Shown here: in pieces, positions 30,651-40,507 of the stretch | How the letters are laid out: every line of letters starts with the position of its first letter | Numbering within the stretch: the first letter of the stretch is position 1 | Source of the DNA: Bartonella vinsonii subsp. berkhoffii ATCC 51672 | Lineage (GTDB): Bacteria; Pseudomonadota; Alphaproteobacteria; Rhizobiales; Rhizobiaceae | Direction: 5' to 3' | NCBI RefSeq assembly: GCF_902825225.1 | Contig: NZ_CADEAK010000002.1 | Location: 153,357 to 217,356 of the forward strand | DNA: 64,000 bases | The notes under the pieces: generated by a model | The model's input: the letters and a program-made list of their open reading frames with translations, nothing else | What the model was told of the DNA's origin: nothing | Database searches by the model: none | Program-made: the position numbers and the translations under genes

Positions 30651-30866
30651 ATGACGAAAAAAGACCAACAAACGAGCAAATCAAAAGCAACAGTTAATAA
30701 ACAGCAATTCCTCTGCGCCGCAGCACAACGTGCCTTAAACGAAGCTGAAGAAAGACGTAAAAGTGAAACTCACGAAGAAAAGCTTGTAGAAAATGGTGGA
30801 CGCGGCGGCAAAGACCCTTCACGCTATGGAGACTGGGAAATTAAAGGCCGCGCTATTGATTTTTAA
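30651..30866 (+). CDS. DUF1674 protein, SDHAF4-like succinate dehydrogenase assembly factor
   Basis: 71 residues. The diagnostic C-terminal motif NGGRGGKDPSRYGDWEIKGR (about 45-64) is that of PF07896, the family of mitochondrial SDHAF4, which binds flavinylated SdhA before complex II assembly. The N-terminus is a basic/acidic helix. A hairpin that could end transcription follows at 30894. It probably serves the sdhCDAB operon of this same window; that role is inferred from the eukaryotic members. Confidence 0.9.
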   Translation: MTKKDQQTSKSKATVNKQQFLCAAAQRALNEAEERRKSETHEEKLVENGGRGGKDPSRYGDWEIKGRAIDF

Positions 30867-30893
30867 AAAAATCAAACACCCTTCAAAGAAGTT

Positions 30894-30916
30894 CCGTTTT
30901 TGAGAAACAAAAACGG
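30894..30916. terminator. Hairpin between DUF1674 gene and rpsP
   Basis: CCGTTTTTG, loop AGAAA, CAAAAACGG: a perfect 9-bp stem between two converging genes. There is no T tract on either side, so it is an uncertain terminator. Confidence 0.45.
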
Positions 30917-30977
30917 ATAACAATCACTCTTCTTTATAAAAGCTTTTAAAGGCACAATTGATTATATTTTACAATCA

Positions 30978-31343
30978 TCACGCTTCTTCTGCTCCTGCAG
31001 CAGTAGCTTCTTCAGCAGCTTGCTTTGCAGCAGCTATACGTTCTTGTGCTTTTTTGCCAGGCTCACCTTTGCGCGGATTATTGCGCGTTGGACGCTTTTT
31101 CAAGCCAGCTGCATCTAAAAACCGTAAAACGCGATCTGTTGGCTGTGCGCCTTGTTCAAGCCAATATTGGATACGTTCTTCATCAAGTTTTACACGCGGC
31201 CCATCTTTAGGCAACATCGGGTCCCATGCACCAACACGTTCAAGAAAGCGCCCATCACGCGGACTACGAACATCCGCAACAACAATATGATAGTAAGGAC
31301 GTTTTTTTGAACCTCCACGGGACAAACGAATTTTTAATGCCAT
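30978..31343 (-). CDS. rpsP: 30S ribosomal protein S16
   Basis: 121 residues. [20 protein letters not shown] and [15 protein letters not shown] are the S16 signature, followed by an Ala/Glu-rich C-terminal extension typical of Rhizobiales. It follows the chorismate mutase gene and ffh. The usual next genes rimM, trmD and rplS are not here but at 14719-12556. Confidence 0.97.
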   Translation of the reverse strand: MALKIRLSRGGSKKRPYYHIVVADVRSPRDGRFLERVGAWDPMLPKDGPRVKLDEERIQYWLEQGAQPTDRVLRFLDAAGLKKRPTRNNPRKGEPGKKAQERIAAAKQAAEEATAAGAEEA

Positions 31344-31376
31344 ATTTTATCTCCTATTGTCAGTTCTGGCTTTCGT

Positions 31377-31685
31377 TTAAATTGATTTACTTTTTTGTCC
31401 TTCAGCAATAATTTCATGCTGACGCACAACCTCTTTAATGACAAACTTCAAAAATCTTTCAGCAAAATCGGGATCGAAATGGCTCTCTTTCGCCAATTTT
31501 CGCAACCGCGCGACTTGGCTCTGCTCACGCAGAGGATCAACTGTAGGCAAATCATAACGAACTTTTAAGTGCCCAACGGCTTTTGTACAACGAAACCGCT
31601 CTGCCAAAATATGAATCAACGCTGCATCAAGATTATCAATGGATGCTCGCAAATGCGCTAATTCATCCAATATTTTTTCCTGCAT
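31377..31685 (-). CDS. Chorismate mutase, AroQ class
   Basis: 102 residues, all helical. The active-site helix pattern is seen in LRASIDNLDAALIHILAERF, KAVGHLKVRYDLP and R..Q in DPLREQSQVARL. It turns chorismate into prephenate, the precursor used by the TyrC protein at 57560. It lies between ffh and rpsP, the regular Rhizobiales position. Confidence 0.92.
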   Translation of the reverse strand: MQEKILDELAHLRASIDNLDAALIHILAERFRCTKAVGHLKVRYDLPTVDPLREQSQVARLRKLAKESHFDPDFAERFLKFVIKEVVRQHEIIAEGQKSKSI

Positions 31686-31709
31686 TATCTTTCCTTCCCT
31701 CTTTGCATC

Positions 31710-33278
31710 TTATTTTTTCTTGGGATGCTGAGGAAAATTTCCCCTATCTGCACTGCCACTGGAAAGACCAGGAAATGTAAGTCCACGCCCTGGAAGACCA
31801 GGTAAGACCTTGCCTCCATTACCACTTTCAATTTGTTTTTGAAGTGCTGAAAATTGCTTTGAATCAAAACCCGATAAATCAGGGAGTGCTCCAGAATCCC
31901 CGCCAACAGCTCCCATACCACCAAGTCCCATTTTAGAACCAAGTGCTCCGAACATTTTCCCCATCAAACCACTCTTGCCTTTACCTCCTATGGCTTTGAC
32001 CATATCAGCCATTTGGCGATGCATTTTCAAAAGCCTATTAATATCAGCAGCACTTGTGCCAGATCCTTTAGCAATCCGTTGCTTACGGCTATGTTTTAAA
32101 ACTTCAGGATGAGCGCGCTCTAAAGGTGTCATAGACGAAATAATAGCCAATTGACGATTAAACAAACGGTCATCAAGTCCCGCAGCAGCAATTTGATCTT
32201 TTACCTTCCCTAAACCCGGCAACATTCCCATAATACCGCCCATTCCGCCCAGTTTTTTCATTTTCTGCAATTGTTCTGCAAGGTCATTGAGATCAAATTT
32301 TCCAGCCTGCATTTTTTTTGCAAAAGCAGCGGCTTTTTCATGATCCATTGTCTCAGCAGCTTTTTCAACCAAAGAAACAATATCGCCCATTCCAAGAATA
32401 CGATCGGCAATACGACGAGGATGAAACTCCTCCAAAGCCTCTATTTTTTCACCGATTCCAATTGCTTTAATAGGTTTTCCCGTAACAGCACGCATTGAAA
32501 GAGCAGCACCCCCGCGGCCATCACTATCCATACGTGTTAAAATAATACCTGTGATTCCCACACGCTCATCAAAAGAACGGGCAAGATGAACAGCGTCTTG
32601 TCCCGTAAGACTATCAGCAACCAACATAATTTCATGAGGAAGGGAACAAGCTTTAATTTCAGCCAATTCAAGCATTAAAGCTTCATCAATATGGTTACGT
32701 CCCGCTGTATCAAGAATCAGCACATCATAACCACCCAATTTTGCTGCCTGTACAGCACGTGACGCAATATCAACGGGAGACTGCCCCGCAATAATAGGTA
32801 AACTTGCAAGTTCTGCCTGTTCTCCTAGTTGGCGCAGTTGTTCTTGCGCCGCAGGACGGCGTGTATCCAATGACGCCATGAGAACTTTTTTATTATTTTT
32901 GTCAGTTAACCGCTTTGCAAGTTTTGCTGTCGTTGTTGTTTTTCCGGAGCCTTGCAAACCAATCATCATGATAACAACAGGTGCTGGTGCATTTAAATCA
33001 CTTAGAACGCCTTCATTTCCAAGGACATTAACCAATTCGTCATGAACAATTTTAACAACCATTTGGCCAGGTTTAATTGATTTAACAATTTCGGCTCCAA
33101 CAGCTTTTTCACGAACCCTATCGGTAAAAGAACGTGCAACATCAAGTGCAACATCGGCTTCTAACAAAGCACGACGAATTCCGCGCAAGGCTTCTGTTAC
33201 ATCCTGATCTGACAAAGCTCCACGCCCTGTCAAATGAGACAGTATGGAACCAAGCCGCTCTTGTAAGGATTCAAACAT
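31710..33278 (-). CDS. ffh: Signal recognition particle protein Ffh
   Basis: 522 residues. An N-terminal four-helix domain, then the GTPase domain with GLQGSGKTTTTAKLA (G1), DTRRPAAQEQL, DTAGRNHIDE and TRMDSDGRGG, then the methionine-rich M domain that binds 4.5S RNA and signal peptides (about 320-450). A Gly-rich tail follows. It targets inner-membrane proteins co-translationally. It is first of the local ffh-aroQ-rpsP group. Confidence 0.98.
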   Translation of the reverse strand: MFESLQERLGSILSHLTGRGALSDQDVTEALRGIRRALLEADVALDVARSFTDRVREKAVGAEIVKSIKPGQMVVKIVHDELVNVLGNEGVLSDLNAPAPVVIMMIGLQGSGKTTTTAKLAKRLTDKNNKKVLMASLDTRRPAAQEQLRQLGEQAELASLPIIAGQSPVDIASRAVQAAKLGGYDVLILDTAGRNHIDEALMLELAEIKACSLPHEIMLVADSLTGQDAVHLARSFDERVGITGIILTRMDSDGRGGAALSMRAVTGKPIKAIGIGEKIEALEEFHPRRIADRILGMGDIVSLVEKAAETMDHEKAAAFAKKMQAGKFDLNDLAEQLQKMKKLGGMGGIMGMLPGLGKVKDQIAAAGLDDRLFNRQLAIISSMTPLERAHPEVLKHSRKQRIAKGSGTSAADINRLLKMHRQMADMVKAIGGKGKSGLMGKMFGALGSKMGLGGMGAVGGDSGALPDLSGFDSKQFSALQKQIESGNGGKVLPGLPGRGLTFPGLSSGSADRGNFPQHPKKK

Positions 33279-33527
33279 TCTCTACCTCATTGCTGCATAA
33301 CAAACAAACCAAAATGACATCCGAGAACGCACCGCGCCGTCGGATGTTGACCTCTGAGATCTCTTTATACCCTTCAACTGGGGTCTCAGTCGGTTGCTCC
33401 AAATTAATTTGGTCACTGAAAACTTATTCTTTCAAACAATAAAACCCTACCTTTGTCAAGATTTATCATATAATAGCTTCACTTTTAAAGTTATTTTACT
33501 AAAGAAAGAGAAGGTTACACTTCAAAA

Positions 33528-34172
33528 TTACCAAACCTCAACACGCACAAAACAACCTGTTTTTTGTTCTATACTCCACAATTCACCGCTTGAGATATCG
33601 AACCAAACCCCGTGTAATGTCAAAACACCCTGATCTTTGCGCGTCTTTATCCACGGAAATGTCTCTAAATTTTTTAACGAATGATGAATAGAAAGCTGCT
33701 CTAATGCGATCTGCTGTTCTGGCATAGCGAGTAATTTATTCCTTACAACCGTTTGTGCAGCTGGTGCCAAAAGATCAATCCATTGACCAATAAAATCTTT
33801 TGATGATAAAGACTTATACGTCTCTTTAAGAGCAGTACTCACCCCTCCACAATGAGCATGACCAAAAACAACAATATGTTTAACTTCAAGCAATTGTACA
33901 GCATATTCAAGAGCTGCAGATGTTGCATGATATTGGTTATCAGGAGAAAAAGGCGGAACCAAATTTGCCACATTGCGCAGTGTAAAGATTTCACCAGGTT
34001 TGGCATCAAAAATCGTTTCTGGTACCGCCCGCGAATCACAACATGCAATAACCAAAACTTCAGGTTTCTGCCCTTCAAGCGCCAATTGTTGATAATGTGT
34101 CCTTTTATATGAAAAGTGATTTTTTATAAAGGACCGGTAACCGCTTAAAAGTCTTTCTGGCAAACGCGTCAT
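33528..34172 (-). CDS. Beta-class carbonic anhydrase
   Basis: 214 residues. Zinc ligands and catalytic residues are visible as CCDSRAVP (about 44-51) and the FGHAHCGGV motif (about 102-110). It interconverts carbon dioxide and bicarbonate in the cytoplasm, needed for anaplerotic and biosynthetic carboxylation at low CO2. It is divergent from the glutamate dehydrogenase gene, with about 256 bases between them holding both promoters. Confidence 0.95.
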   Translation of the reverse strand: MTRLPERLLSGYRSFIKNHFSYKRTHYQQLALEGQKPEVLVIACCDSRAVPETIFDAKPGEIFTLRNVANLVPPFSPDNQYHATSAALEYAVQLLEVKHIVVFGHAHCGGVSTALKETYKSLSSKDFIGQWIDLLAPAAQTVVRNKLLAMPEQQIALEQLSIHHSLKNLETFPWIKTRKDQGVLTLHGVWFDISSGELWSIEQKTGCFVRVEVW

Positions 34173-34428
34173 TCTTTACTTACTTTCATTGTGTCTCTTT
34201 TGAAAAACAAACTCTTAACATACAAAAATATTAAAAATATCCTTTCATCTATGCACAATGACTCCTTTAAGATAACAGATTATTACTATACAATAGAACA
34301 AACAAGTTTACCCTTTCTCAGAAGAAATAACTATTCTCTTTGGGCAGAAGATGTTACAGTGGAAAAAATGATATAATGGTCTTCTTCCACGAAGAAAAGA
34401 CTCTAAAAAGCAAAAAGGGAAGGTTATT

Positions 34429-37400
34429 GTGTTACAACAAAAAGCAGCAGAAACAAAAAACAATCAAGATAAAATAGAACAAATCCTTTTTGCTCATACC
34501 GATAAAGAAGATATTGCCTGTTACGTAAACGATGAACTCAAAAAAGCTACAACCACTGCCATTAAAGCTTTTAATCTCCATCAGGCAGGAAAAACAATCA
34601 TTTGCTTTGAACAAAATTTAACGCGTAACAATAAGCCTATAACTATTATTACGCTCGTAAATGATAACAAGCCCTTCTTGCTCGATTCTATTTTAAATGT
34701 CTTCAATCAGAACAAAAACCATATTTATTTGATTGCACATCCTGTTCTTGATTGTGTCTCCGGACAACGCATCAGCCTCATGCAAATTCACATCGAGTCC
34801 TTAAATGAACAACAAATACAAAAACTCAAAGGGGAGCTCACTCTCGTCCTTGAACAGGTCAATACAGCTGTACAAGACTGGAAATCTATGCTTGAAGAAA
34901 TTAAAAAGCATATCCGCGCCTATCAAACAAGCCTCCCACAACACTACAAACAAGAAGGTGAAAAAGCCATTGAATTTCTTAACTGGCTAATGGACAATAA
35001 TTTCATCTTCCTTGGCATGCGCACTTATCATTTCATCAAAAGTCAAGAACCTACAAAAGCCTTTATAGCAAGTGATATTGAACTTGGTATTCTCACAGAT
35101 GCCTCAATCCGCATTATCGGTGATTCCCGTGTAGAAGAACCTTCCCAAGAAATCTTATCCTTTATGGAAAGTGATAATTTGCTTATTGTCACAAAAGCAA
35201 ACAGTCGTTCAAAAATTCATCGTCCTGTTTGGCTCGATTATATTGGACTTAAAATCTTTGATAAAGAAGACAAGCTGTGTGGAGAATTACGCATTGTAGG
35301 ATTGTTTACCTCCTCCGCTTATACGCGTTCTATTTTGCAAATTCCTTTCTTAAAAGAAAAAGCCAAAACCATCATTCAACGCCTTGGATATAACCGCGCA
35401 GACTATTCTGGAAAAGCACTCATTAGTGTTTTGGAAACCTATCCAAGAGATGAAATGTTTCGTTCCGACGTTGAAACATTGACAGAAAATGCCAAACTTA
35501 TTCTGCAATTAGATGAACGCCCTCGTTTGCGAGTCCTTGCACATACTGATTCTTTCGGACGCTTTGTTTCTATACTTGTCTATGTACCCCGTGATCAATA
35601 CAGCAGCAACATTCGCGAAAAAATTGGCGAATATTTTGTTGAAATCTACAAAGGCGATTTCTTTGAATCCTATCCGTTATTTTTAGAAAGCACACTCATC
35701 CGCGTTCATTATATCATCCATTGCAAAGGAAGCGAAAGCGCCCCTGTCATTGAGCGCATGACACTTGAAAAAAACGTTCGTTCCATAGCACAAAGTTGGG
35801 AAGACAGTGTTCAAACCATAGCTCAAACCCGCAAAGCGACAGACCAACAAATGCGTTTGGCGAGCCAATTTCCCAACAGCTACCGTGATTTATTTTCAAC
35901 GGAAGATGCCATTGAAGACGCAGGACATATTTTAAGCCTTGATGATAAAAAGCCTCTTTTTGTTACTTTTTATCATACACACAAAAAAGAAAAACGAAAT
36001 ATTTCTCTCCGGCTTTTTCACCGCCACGAAGCTCTTGCCCTTTCTAAACGTGTACCACTTCTTGAAAATATGGGGTTTCGGGTCATTGCTGAACAAACGC
36101 TTGAATTACCAGATGGCAACGGACACTCTGTGTATCTTCATGATATGCAACTGGAAAGCGCTTTCCAACTCTGTATCGATTTTGATAAAAACAGTCAAAA
36201 GCATGCTGAAACATTCGAAGCCATTTGGTCTCAAAATGCGGATAATGATGCCTTTAACGCTTTAACTCAGACAGCAGAGCTTGATTGGCGTGAAATTTTT
36301 ATTTTGCGCCATTATGGACGTTATCTCCAACAAGCTGGAATTCCTTATTCACAAGACCGCGTTGCCCAAACTTTAAACGCTTACCCTGATATTACACAAG
36401 ATCTTTATGCTTTGTTTCATTTGAAATTTCATCAAAGCCATACAGAAAAAGAACGGGAAAAAAACCAGCAAGTTATTCAACAACGCATCGAAGAAAAATT
36501 ACAGAACGTCTCAGGGTTAGATGATGATCTCATTTTACGCCGTTATCGTAATCTTATTGAAGCAAGTTTACGAACCAATGCCTTTACTCCCCTAGCAAAT
36601 AGCACCGCACGGCGTATTTTAGCAACCAAGTTAAACCCGCGCCAAATTGAAGGCTTGCCTGAACCACGTCCCTATCGGGAAATTTTTGTTTATGGGCCAG
36701 AAGTTGAAGGGGTTCATTTGCGCTTTGGTCCTATTGCCCGCGGCGGAATCCGTTGGTCTGATCGTGCACTCGATTATCGCACTGAAGTTTTGAGCTTAGT
36801 TAAAGCCCAACAGGTTAAAAATGCTGTCATCGTTCCCGTTGGTGCAAAAGGGGGATTTTATCCTCATCGCCTTCCCCAAACAAATGATCGTGCTGTCATA
36901 ATAGAAGCTGCACGACAAGCTTATATTGACTTTATCACAGCGTTGCTTTCCATCACCGACAATCTGGTTAACGGCGAAATAAATACTCCTCACAATATTA
37001 TTTGTCATGATGGTCATGACCCCTATTTTGTTGTTGCTGCCGACAAAGGCACAGCAACATTTTCTGACACAGCCAATACACTCAGCCAAGCAAATCACTT
37101 CTGGCTTGATGATGCTTTTGCCTCTGGAGGTTCAGCAGGCTATGACCACAAAGCCATTGGAATTACCGCAAAAGGTGCGTGGGAAGCCGTTAAAAGACAT
37201 TTTCGAGAATCCTTTAATCACGATATTCAAACAACCCCCTTCACCTGTATTGGTGTTGGTGATATGTCTGGTGATGTTTTTGGCAATGGAATGCTTCTTT
37301 CCAAACAAACAAAACTTATTGCTGCCTTTGATCACCGCGATATCTTTATCGACCCAAATCCAAACATAGCTGAAAGCTATGCAGAACGTATGCGTCTCTT

Positions 37401-39117
37401 TCAACTTCCTCGTTCAAGTTGGCAGGACTACGATCAAACAAAATTATCAAAGGGTGGTGGTATTTTCTCACGCACAATGAAGACCATTACCCTCTCACCC
37501 GAAGCAGCACAAGCTATTGGTTTTGAAAAACAAACAGGAACTCCCTTTGAAATTATCTCTGCACTTCTCAAAGCACCTGTTGATCTTTTATGGTTTGGTG
37601 GTATTGGCACTTATATCCGTGCAACAACAGAAACGGATGCGCAAGTAGGGGATCGCGCAAATGATGCAATACGCATTACGGGTGATCAAGTTCGTGCAAA
37701 AGTTATTGGTGAAGGAGCCAATCTTGGTGTTACCCAACGTGGGCGAATTGAATATGTCTCAAATGGTGGACGCTGCAATACCGATGCCATTGATAACTCC
37801 GCAGGTGTTAATTGTTCAGATGTTGAGGTCAATATCAAAATTGTTCTAGCATCAGCACTTCGAGCAAAAACGCTTACGCGCGAAGCCCGTAATGAACTCT
37901 TGAAAGAAATGACTCCACAAGTTGAACAATTAGTTCTACGCAACAATTATCTACAACCCCTTGCTCTTTCTTTGGCTGAAAACCAAAGCATTGCGGATTT
38001 GCCTTATCAAATACGCTTTATGCATGATTTAGAACAGAAAAAAATTCTCGATCGGAGAGTGGAAATTCTCCCTGATGAACAAACTTTGCGGCAAAGAACA
38101 ACACAAGGCCAAGGACTTCTCCGTCCAGAACTCGCCGTTCTTTTTGCATATGCTAAATTAACTCTCAAAGAAGAAATCGTCCATAGTCCCATTGTCGATG
38201 AACGTTATTTTGATGCAATCTTGTTACATTATTTCCCAACGCAAATTCAGACAAACTTTGAGAAAGAAATCATTCATCATCAGTTACGTCGTAATATTAT
38301 TGCAACCCTCATTGCCAATGATATTGTGAATCGCGGTGGACCTACTTTTGTTAGTCGCCTCCAAGATGCAACAGAACAAAAGATTGAAAATATTATTCGC
38401 GTTTTCATCGCACTGTGCGATGGTTTTGAAATACCCCAATTGTCTGATCAAATTGATAAGCTGGATAATAAAATACCAGGTCTTGTCCAAAACAAATTTT
38501 ATGCAGCCATTACGTCAATGCTCTTTGAAACAACAAATTGGGGATTACACAATATGGATCTCTCGATTCCCTTAGAAGAGCTTGTGAAAACAATGAAGCA
38601 AGCCCGTACGGTTATTGAAAAACTGCTGTCATATTCCACTGATAAGGATATTAATCAGAAAATTAAAGAAAAAACGACATATTATAGAGAAGAAGGAGCG
38701 CCTGAAGCTTTAGCAAAACAATTGGCTCTCCTGGAAGCTGCTCCCATAATTTGTGACATTTCTTTGATTGCAAAACAAAGCAACAGCGACCTTATTAAAA
38801 CCGCAGAAATTTATTTCTCACTTGCTCAAATCATCCGGATAAACCGCATTAATGAAGCAAGTCAAACAATTCCTGTCCTTGATTATTATGATAGTATGGC
38901 CTTAAGCCAAGCTAAAGAAAATATTGCTGAAAGCTTACGAAAAATTGTTATGAAAATCCTGAAAGATTACGGAACAAAAGAAGATCCGTTCGCAACTTGG
39001 AGCCAAACAAAAGAAGAACAAATTCATAATGTAACAAATCGCATTGGTGCACTCATTGAAAGTGATCTTAACATTTCTCGCTTTACCTTTGCAGCAGGAA
39101 TGATTGCACAACTTTAA
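34429..39117 (+). CDS. NAD-specific glutamate dehydrogenase, large type
   Basis: 1562 residues, the usual size of the 180-kDa class. It starts at GTG 34429 with GGAAGG five bases upstream. An N-terminal region with ACT-like folds (about 1-650) precedes the catalytic core, with GPIARGGIRWSDR, KNAVIVPVGAKGGFYP, the DPYFVVAADKGTATF and IGVGDMSGDVFGNG segments, and the later KVIGEGANLGVTQRGR. It deaminates glutamate to 2-oxoglutarate, likely a main carbon route in a bacterium that uses amino acids. Nothing is missing. Confidence 0.96.
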   Translation: MLQQKAAETKNNQDKIEQILFAHTDKEDIACYVNDELKKATTTAIKAFNLHQAGKTIICFEQNLTRNNKPITIITLVNDNKPFLLDSILNVFNQNKNHIYLIAHPVLDCVSGQRISLMQIHIESLNEQQIQKLKGELTLVLEQVNTAVQDWKSMLEEIKKHIRAYQTSLPQHYKQEGEKAIEFLNWLMDNNFIFLGMRTYHFIKSQEPTKAFIASDIELGILTDASIRIIGDSRVEEPSQEILSFMESDNLLIVTKANSRSKIHRPVWLDYIGLKIFDKEDKLCGELRIVGLFTSSAYTRSILQIPFLKEKAKTIIQRLGYNRADYSGKALISVLETYPRDEMFRSDVETLTENAKLILQLDERPRLRVLAHTDSFGRFVSILVYVPRDQYSSNIREKIGEYFVEIYKGDFFESYPLFLESTLIRVHYIIHCKGSESAPVIERMTLEKNVRSIAQSWEDSVQTIAQTRKATDQQMRLASQFPNSYRDLFSTEDAIEDAGHILSLDDKKPLFVTFYHTHKKEKRNISLRLFHRHEALALSKRVPLLENMGFRVIAEQTLELPDGNGHSVYLHDMQLESAFQLCIDFDKNSQKHAETFEAIWSQNADNDAFNALTQTAELDWREIFILRHYGRYLQQAGIPYSQDRVAQTLNAYPDITQDLYALFHLKFHQSHTEKEREKNQQVIQQRIEEKLQNVSGLDDDLILRRYRNLIEASLRTNAFTPLANSTARRILATKLNPRQIEGLPEPRPYREIFVYGPEVEGVHLRFGPIARGGIRWSDRALDYRTEVLSLVKAQQVKNAVIVPVGAKGGFYPHRLPQTNDRAVIIEAARQAYIDFITALLSITDNLVNGEINTPHNIICHDGHDPYFVVAADKGTATFSDTANTLSQANHFWLDDAFASGGSAGYDHKAIGITAKGAWEAVKRHFRESFNHDIQTTPFTCIGVGDMSGDVFGNGMLLSKQTKLIAAFDHRDIFIDPNPNIAESYAERMRLFQLPRSSWQDYDQTKLSKGGGIFSRTMKTITLSPEAAQAIGFEKQTGTPFEIISALLKAPVDLLWFGGIGTYIRATTETDAQVGDRANDAIRITGDQVRAKVIGEGANLGVTQRGRIEYVSNGGRCNTDAIDNSAGVNCSDVEVNIKIVLASALRAKTLTREARNELLKEMTPQVEQLVLRNNYLQPLALSLAENQSIADLPYQIRFMHDLEQKKILDRRVEILPDEQTLRQRTTQGQGLLRPELAVLFAYAKLTLKEEIVHSPIVDERYFDAILLHYFPTQIQTNFEKEIIHHQLRRNIIATLIANDIVNRGGPTFVSRLQDATEQKIENIIRVFIALCDGFEIPQLSDQIDKLDNKIPGLVQNKFYAAITSMLFETTNWGLHNMDLSIPLEELVKTMKQARTVIEKLLSYSTDKDINQKIKEKTTYYREEGAPEALAKQLALLEAAPIICDISLIAKQSNSDLIKTAEIYFSLAQIIRINRINEASQTIPVLDYYDSMALSQAKENIAESLRKIVMKILKDYGTKEDPFATWSQTKEEQIHNVTNRIGALIESDLNISRFTFAAGMIAQL

Positions 39118-39145
39118 AATACACCTCAGACTGAAAAGAGAGCAA

Positions 39146-39240
39146 GACAGTCAAGTTTTAAAAACCCTCATTTTTCCACTCAGGGATAATCACCAAGGGG
39201 AGAATGAGGTTTGCCATCTGCACTGTTAGGCATAGCATAG
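39146..39240 (-). pseudogene. Decayed fragment of the 3' end of a DUF2125 gene
   Basis: On the - strand this reads MPNSADGKP, then after changes and two stops GFLKL. It matches MPKSADGNP ... GFLKLGRF at the C-terminus of the adjacent DUF2125 gene (39305-40458). On the + strand, AAGTTTTAAAAACCCT occurs in both. It is a partial duplicate with stops and no start. Confidence 0.78.
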
Positions 39241-39304
39241 CACTTAAAAGACTCTATCTTAGCAGGTAGATTGATGGCATAATTTTAAAACTCAGCTTGC
39301 AAAC

Positions 39305-40458
39305 TTAAAGCGGTGGAAAGCGGCCAAGTTTTAAAAACCCTAATTTTGCCCATCCATGATTAATGACCAAAGAGAGAACGGGGTTACCATCTGCACTTTT
39401 AGGCATCACACCTAAAACAAAAAACAAAGCCTGCAGATTGTTAGCTTGCTCGGGAAACAAGCGTTGCATGGTCGTAAGAAGCTCCATATGCCGAACAAAG
39501 ACAAGCTCAAAATTTGCTGTCAAATATCCTTCATTATCGAAAGAAAAAGGTCCACTAACACGCAATACACCCCCTGTATGAAAAATCAATTCACCGTGCT
39601 CTAAAAGTCCATTTTTCCCATATAAACGCTTTTTCCAACTGTCTTTTCCATTTTCAAACAGATGATCTACATCATTGAAAATCCATTTCAAATCGCCATC
39701 AATTTTTGGAAAATCAATAAAATAAGGTGCAAAAAACAGAGAAGAGTCAAAATCATCGAAAGTAAGATGCCCCGATAAATGATTTTTTTCATGTTTAAGA
39801 TCAAGACGCAAAAATTCTGCTGTTATTTTTTGCAGCACATTTTTTTGATCTAACGGAGGAAAAATCACATCCTGAGCATCTTTCAAAGATGCTTGTTCTC
39901 CAGCCTCCTCCTGCATTGCCCTTTTGTTTTTCGTTTGTGGTTCTAATTTTCCTTGAAATTTTTGTTCTTCAAGAGGTGAATTTATAGTAGAAATTTCAAG
40001 TCCTTCAACCATAAGTTTAAATGTCTTACCCGCTTTCCAATAAGGTTCCGTTTCAATCACCAGATTGCGCCACTGTGATGCGATAAGCGCTTTCCCGGCC
40101 AAAACAATTGATGTAGGGGAATGAACATTAAACTCTACAAAACGAGGGGCATAAATTGATGCACCAACCGTTAAACGCTCCGTTGATAAGGAAATCCCAT
40201 GCAAAGGCCAAGCAAACTGAAATTGATCACAAACAACACCAATACGTAAGGGATAACCATTCTTGTGGAAATGCTCGCACACAAGCGTCATATCATGAGC
40301 GGACGCCCTAGCGAATAGATTGGAAATATGATCCTCTATTTTACGTGAAAAAAAAACCAGAGTGAGGTATAAATAAGTATCAGAACAAGACAAAAGAGCC
40401 CGCCAAGCAAAGTGCTCAAAGAAAGGCTTTTTCGCAATGATGTCAAGTAAGAGAGCAT
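39305..40458 (-). pseudogene. DUF2125 protein gene with a frameshift in a 9-A run
   Basis: The open frame from 40393 encodes 362 residues of a DUF2125 protein (for example HDMTLVCEHFHKNGYPLRIG), but lacks the membrane anchor such proteins have. Directly upstream, in another frame, an ATG at 40458 starts MLSYLTSLRKSLSLSTLLGG followed by LFCLVLILIYTSLWFFF, a clear membrane helix. The two frames meet at the run of nine A at 40348-40356 and join if the run has one more base or two fewer. Either a real or phase-variable frameshift, or a sequencing error. DUF2125 proteins are envelope proteins of unknown function. Confidence 0.8.
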
Positions 40459-40507
40459 AGACAAAATGAAAGCTTTCCTTATCTCAAATGAACAAATTTC
40501 TTAATTC

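Noticed and set aside
33279..33527. Region upstream of ffh as a possible small RNA gene
   Set aside because: No stem with a T tract and no match to 4.5S RNA or another known RNA that I can see.
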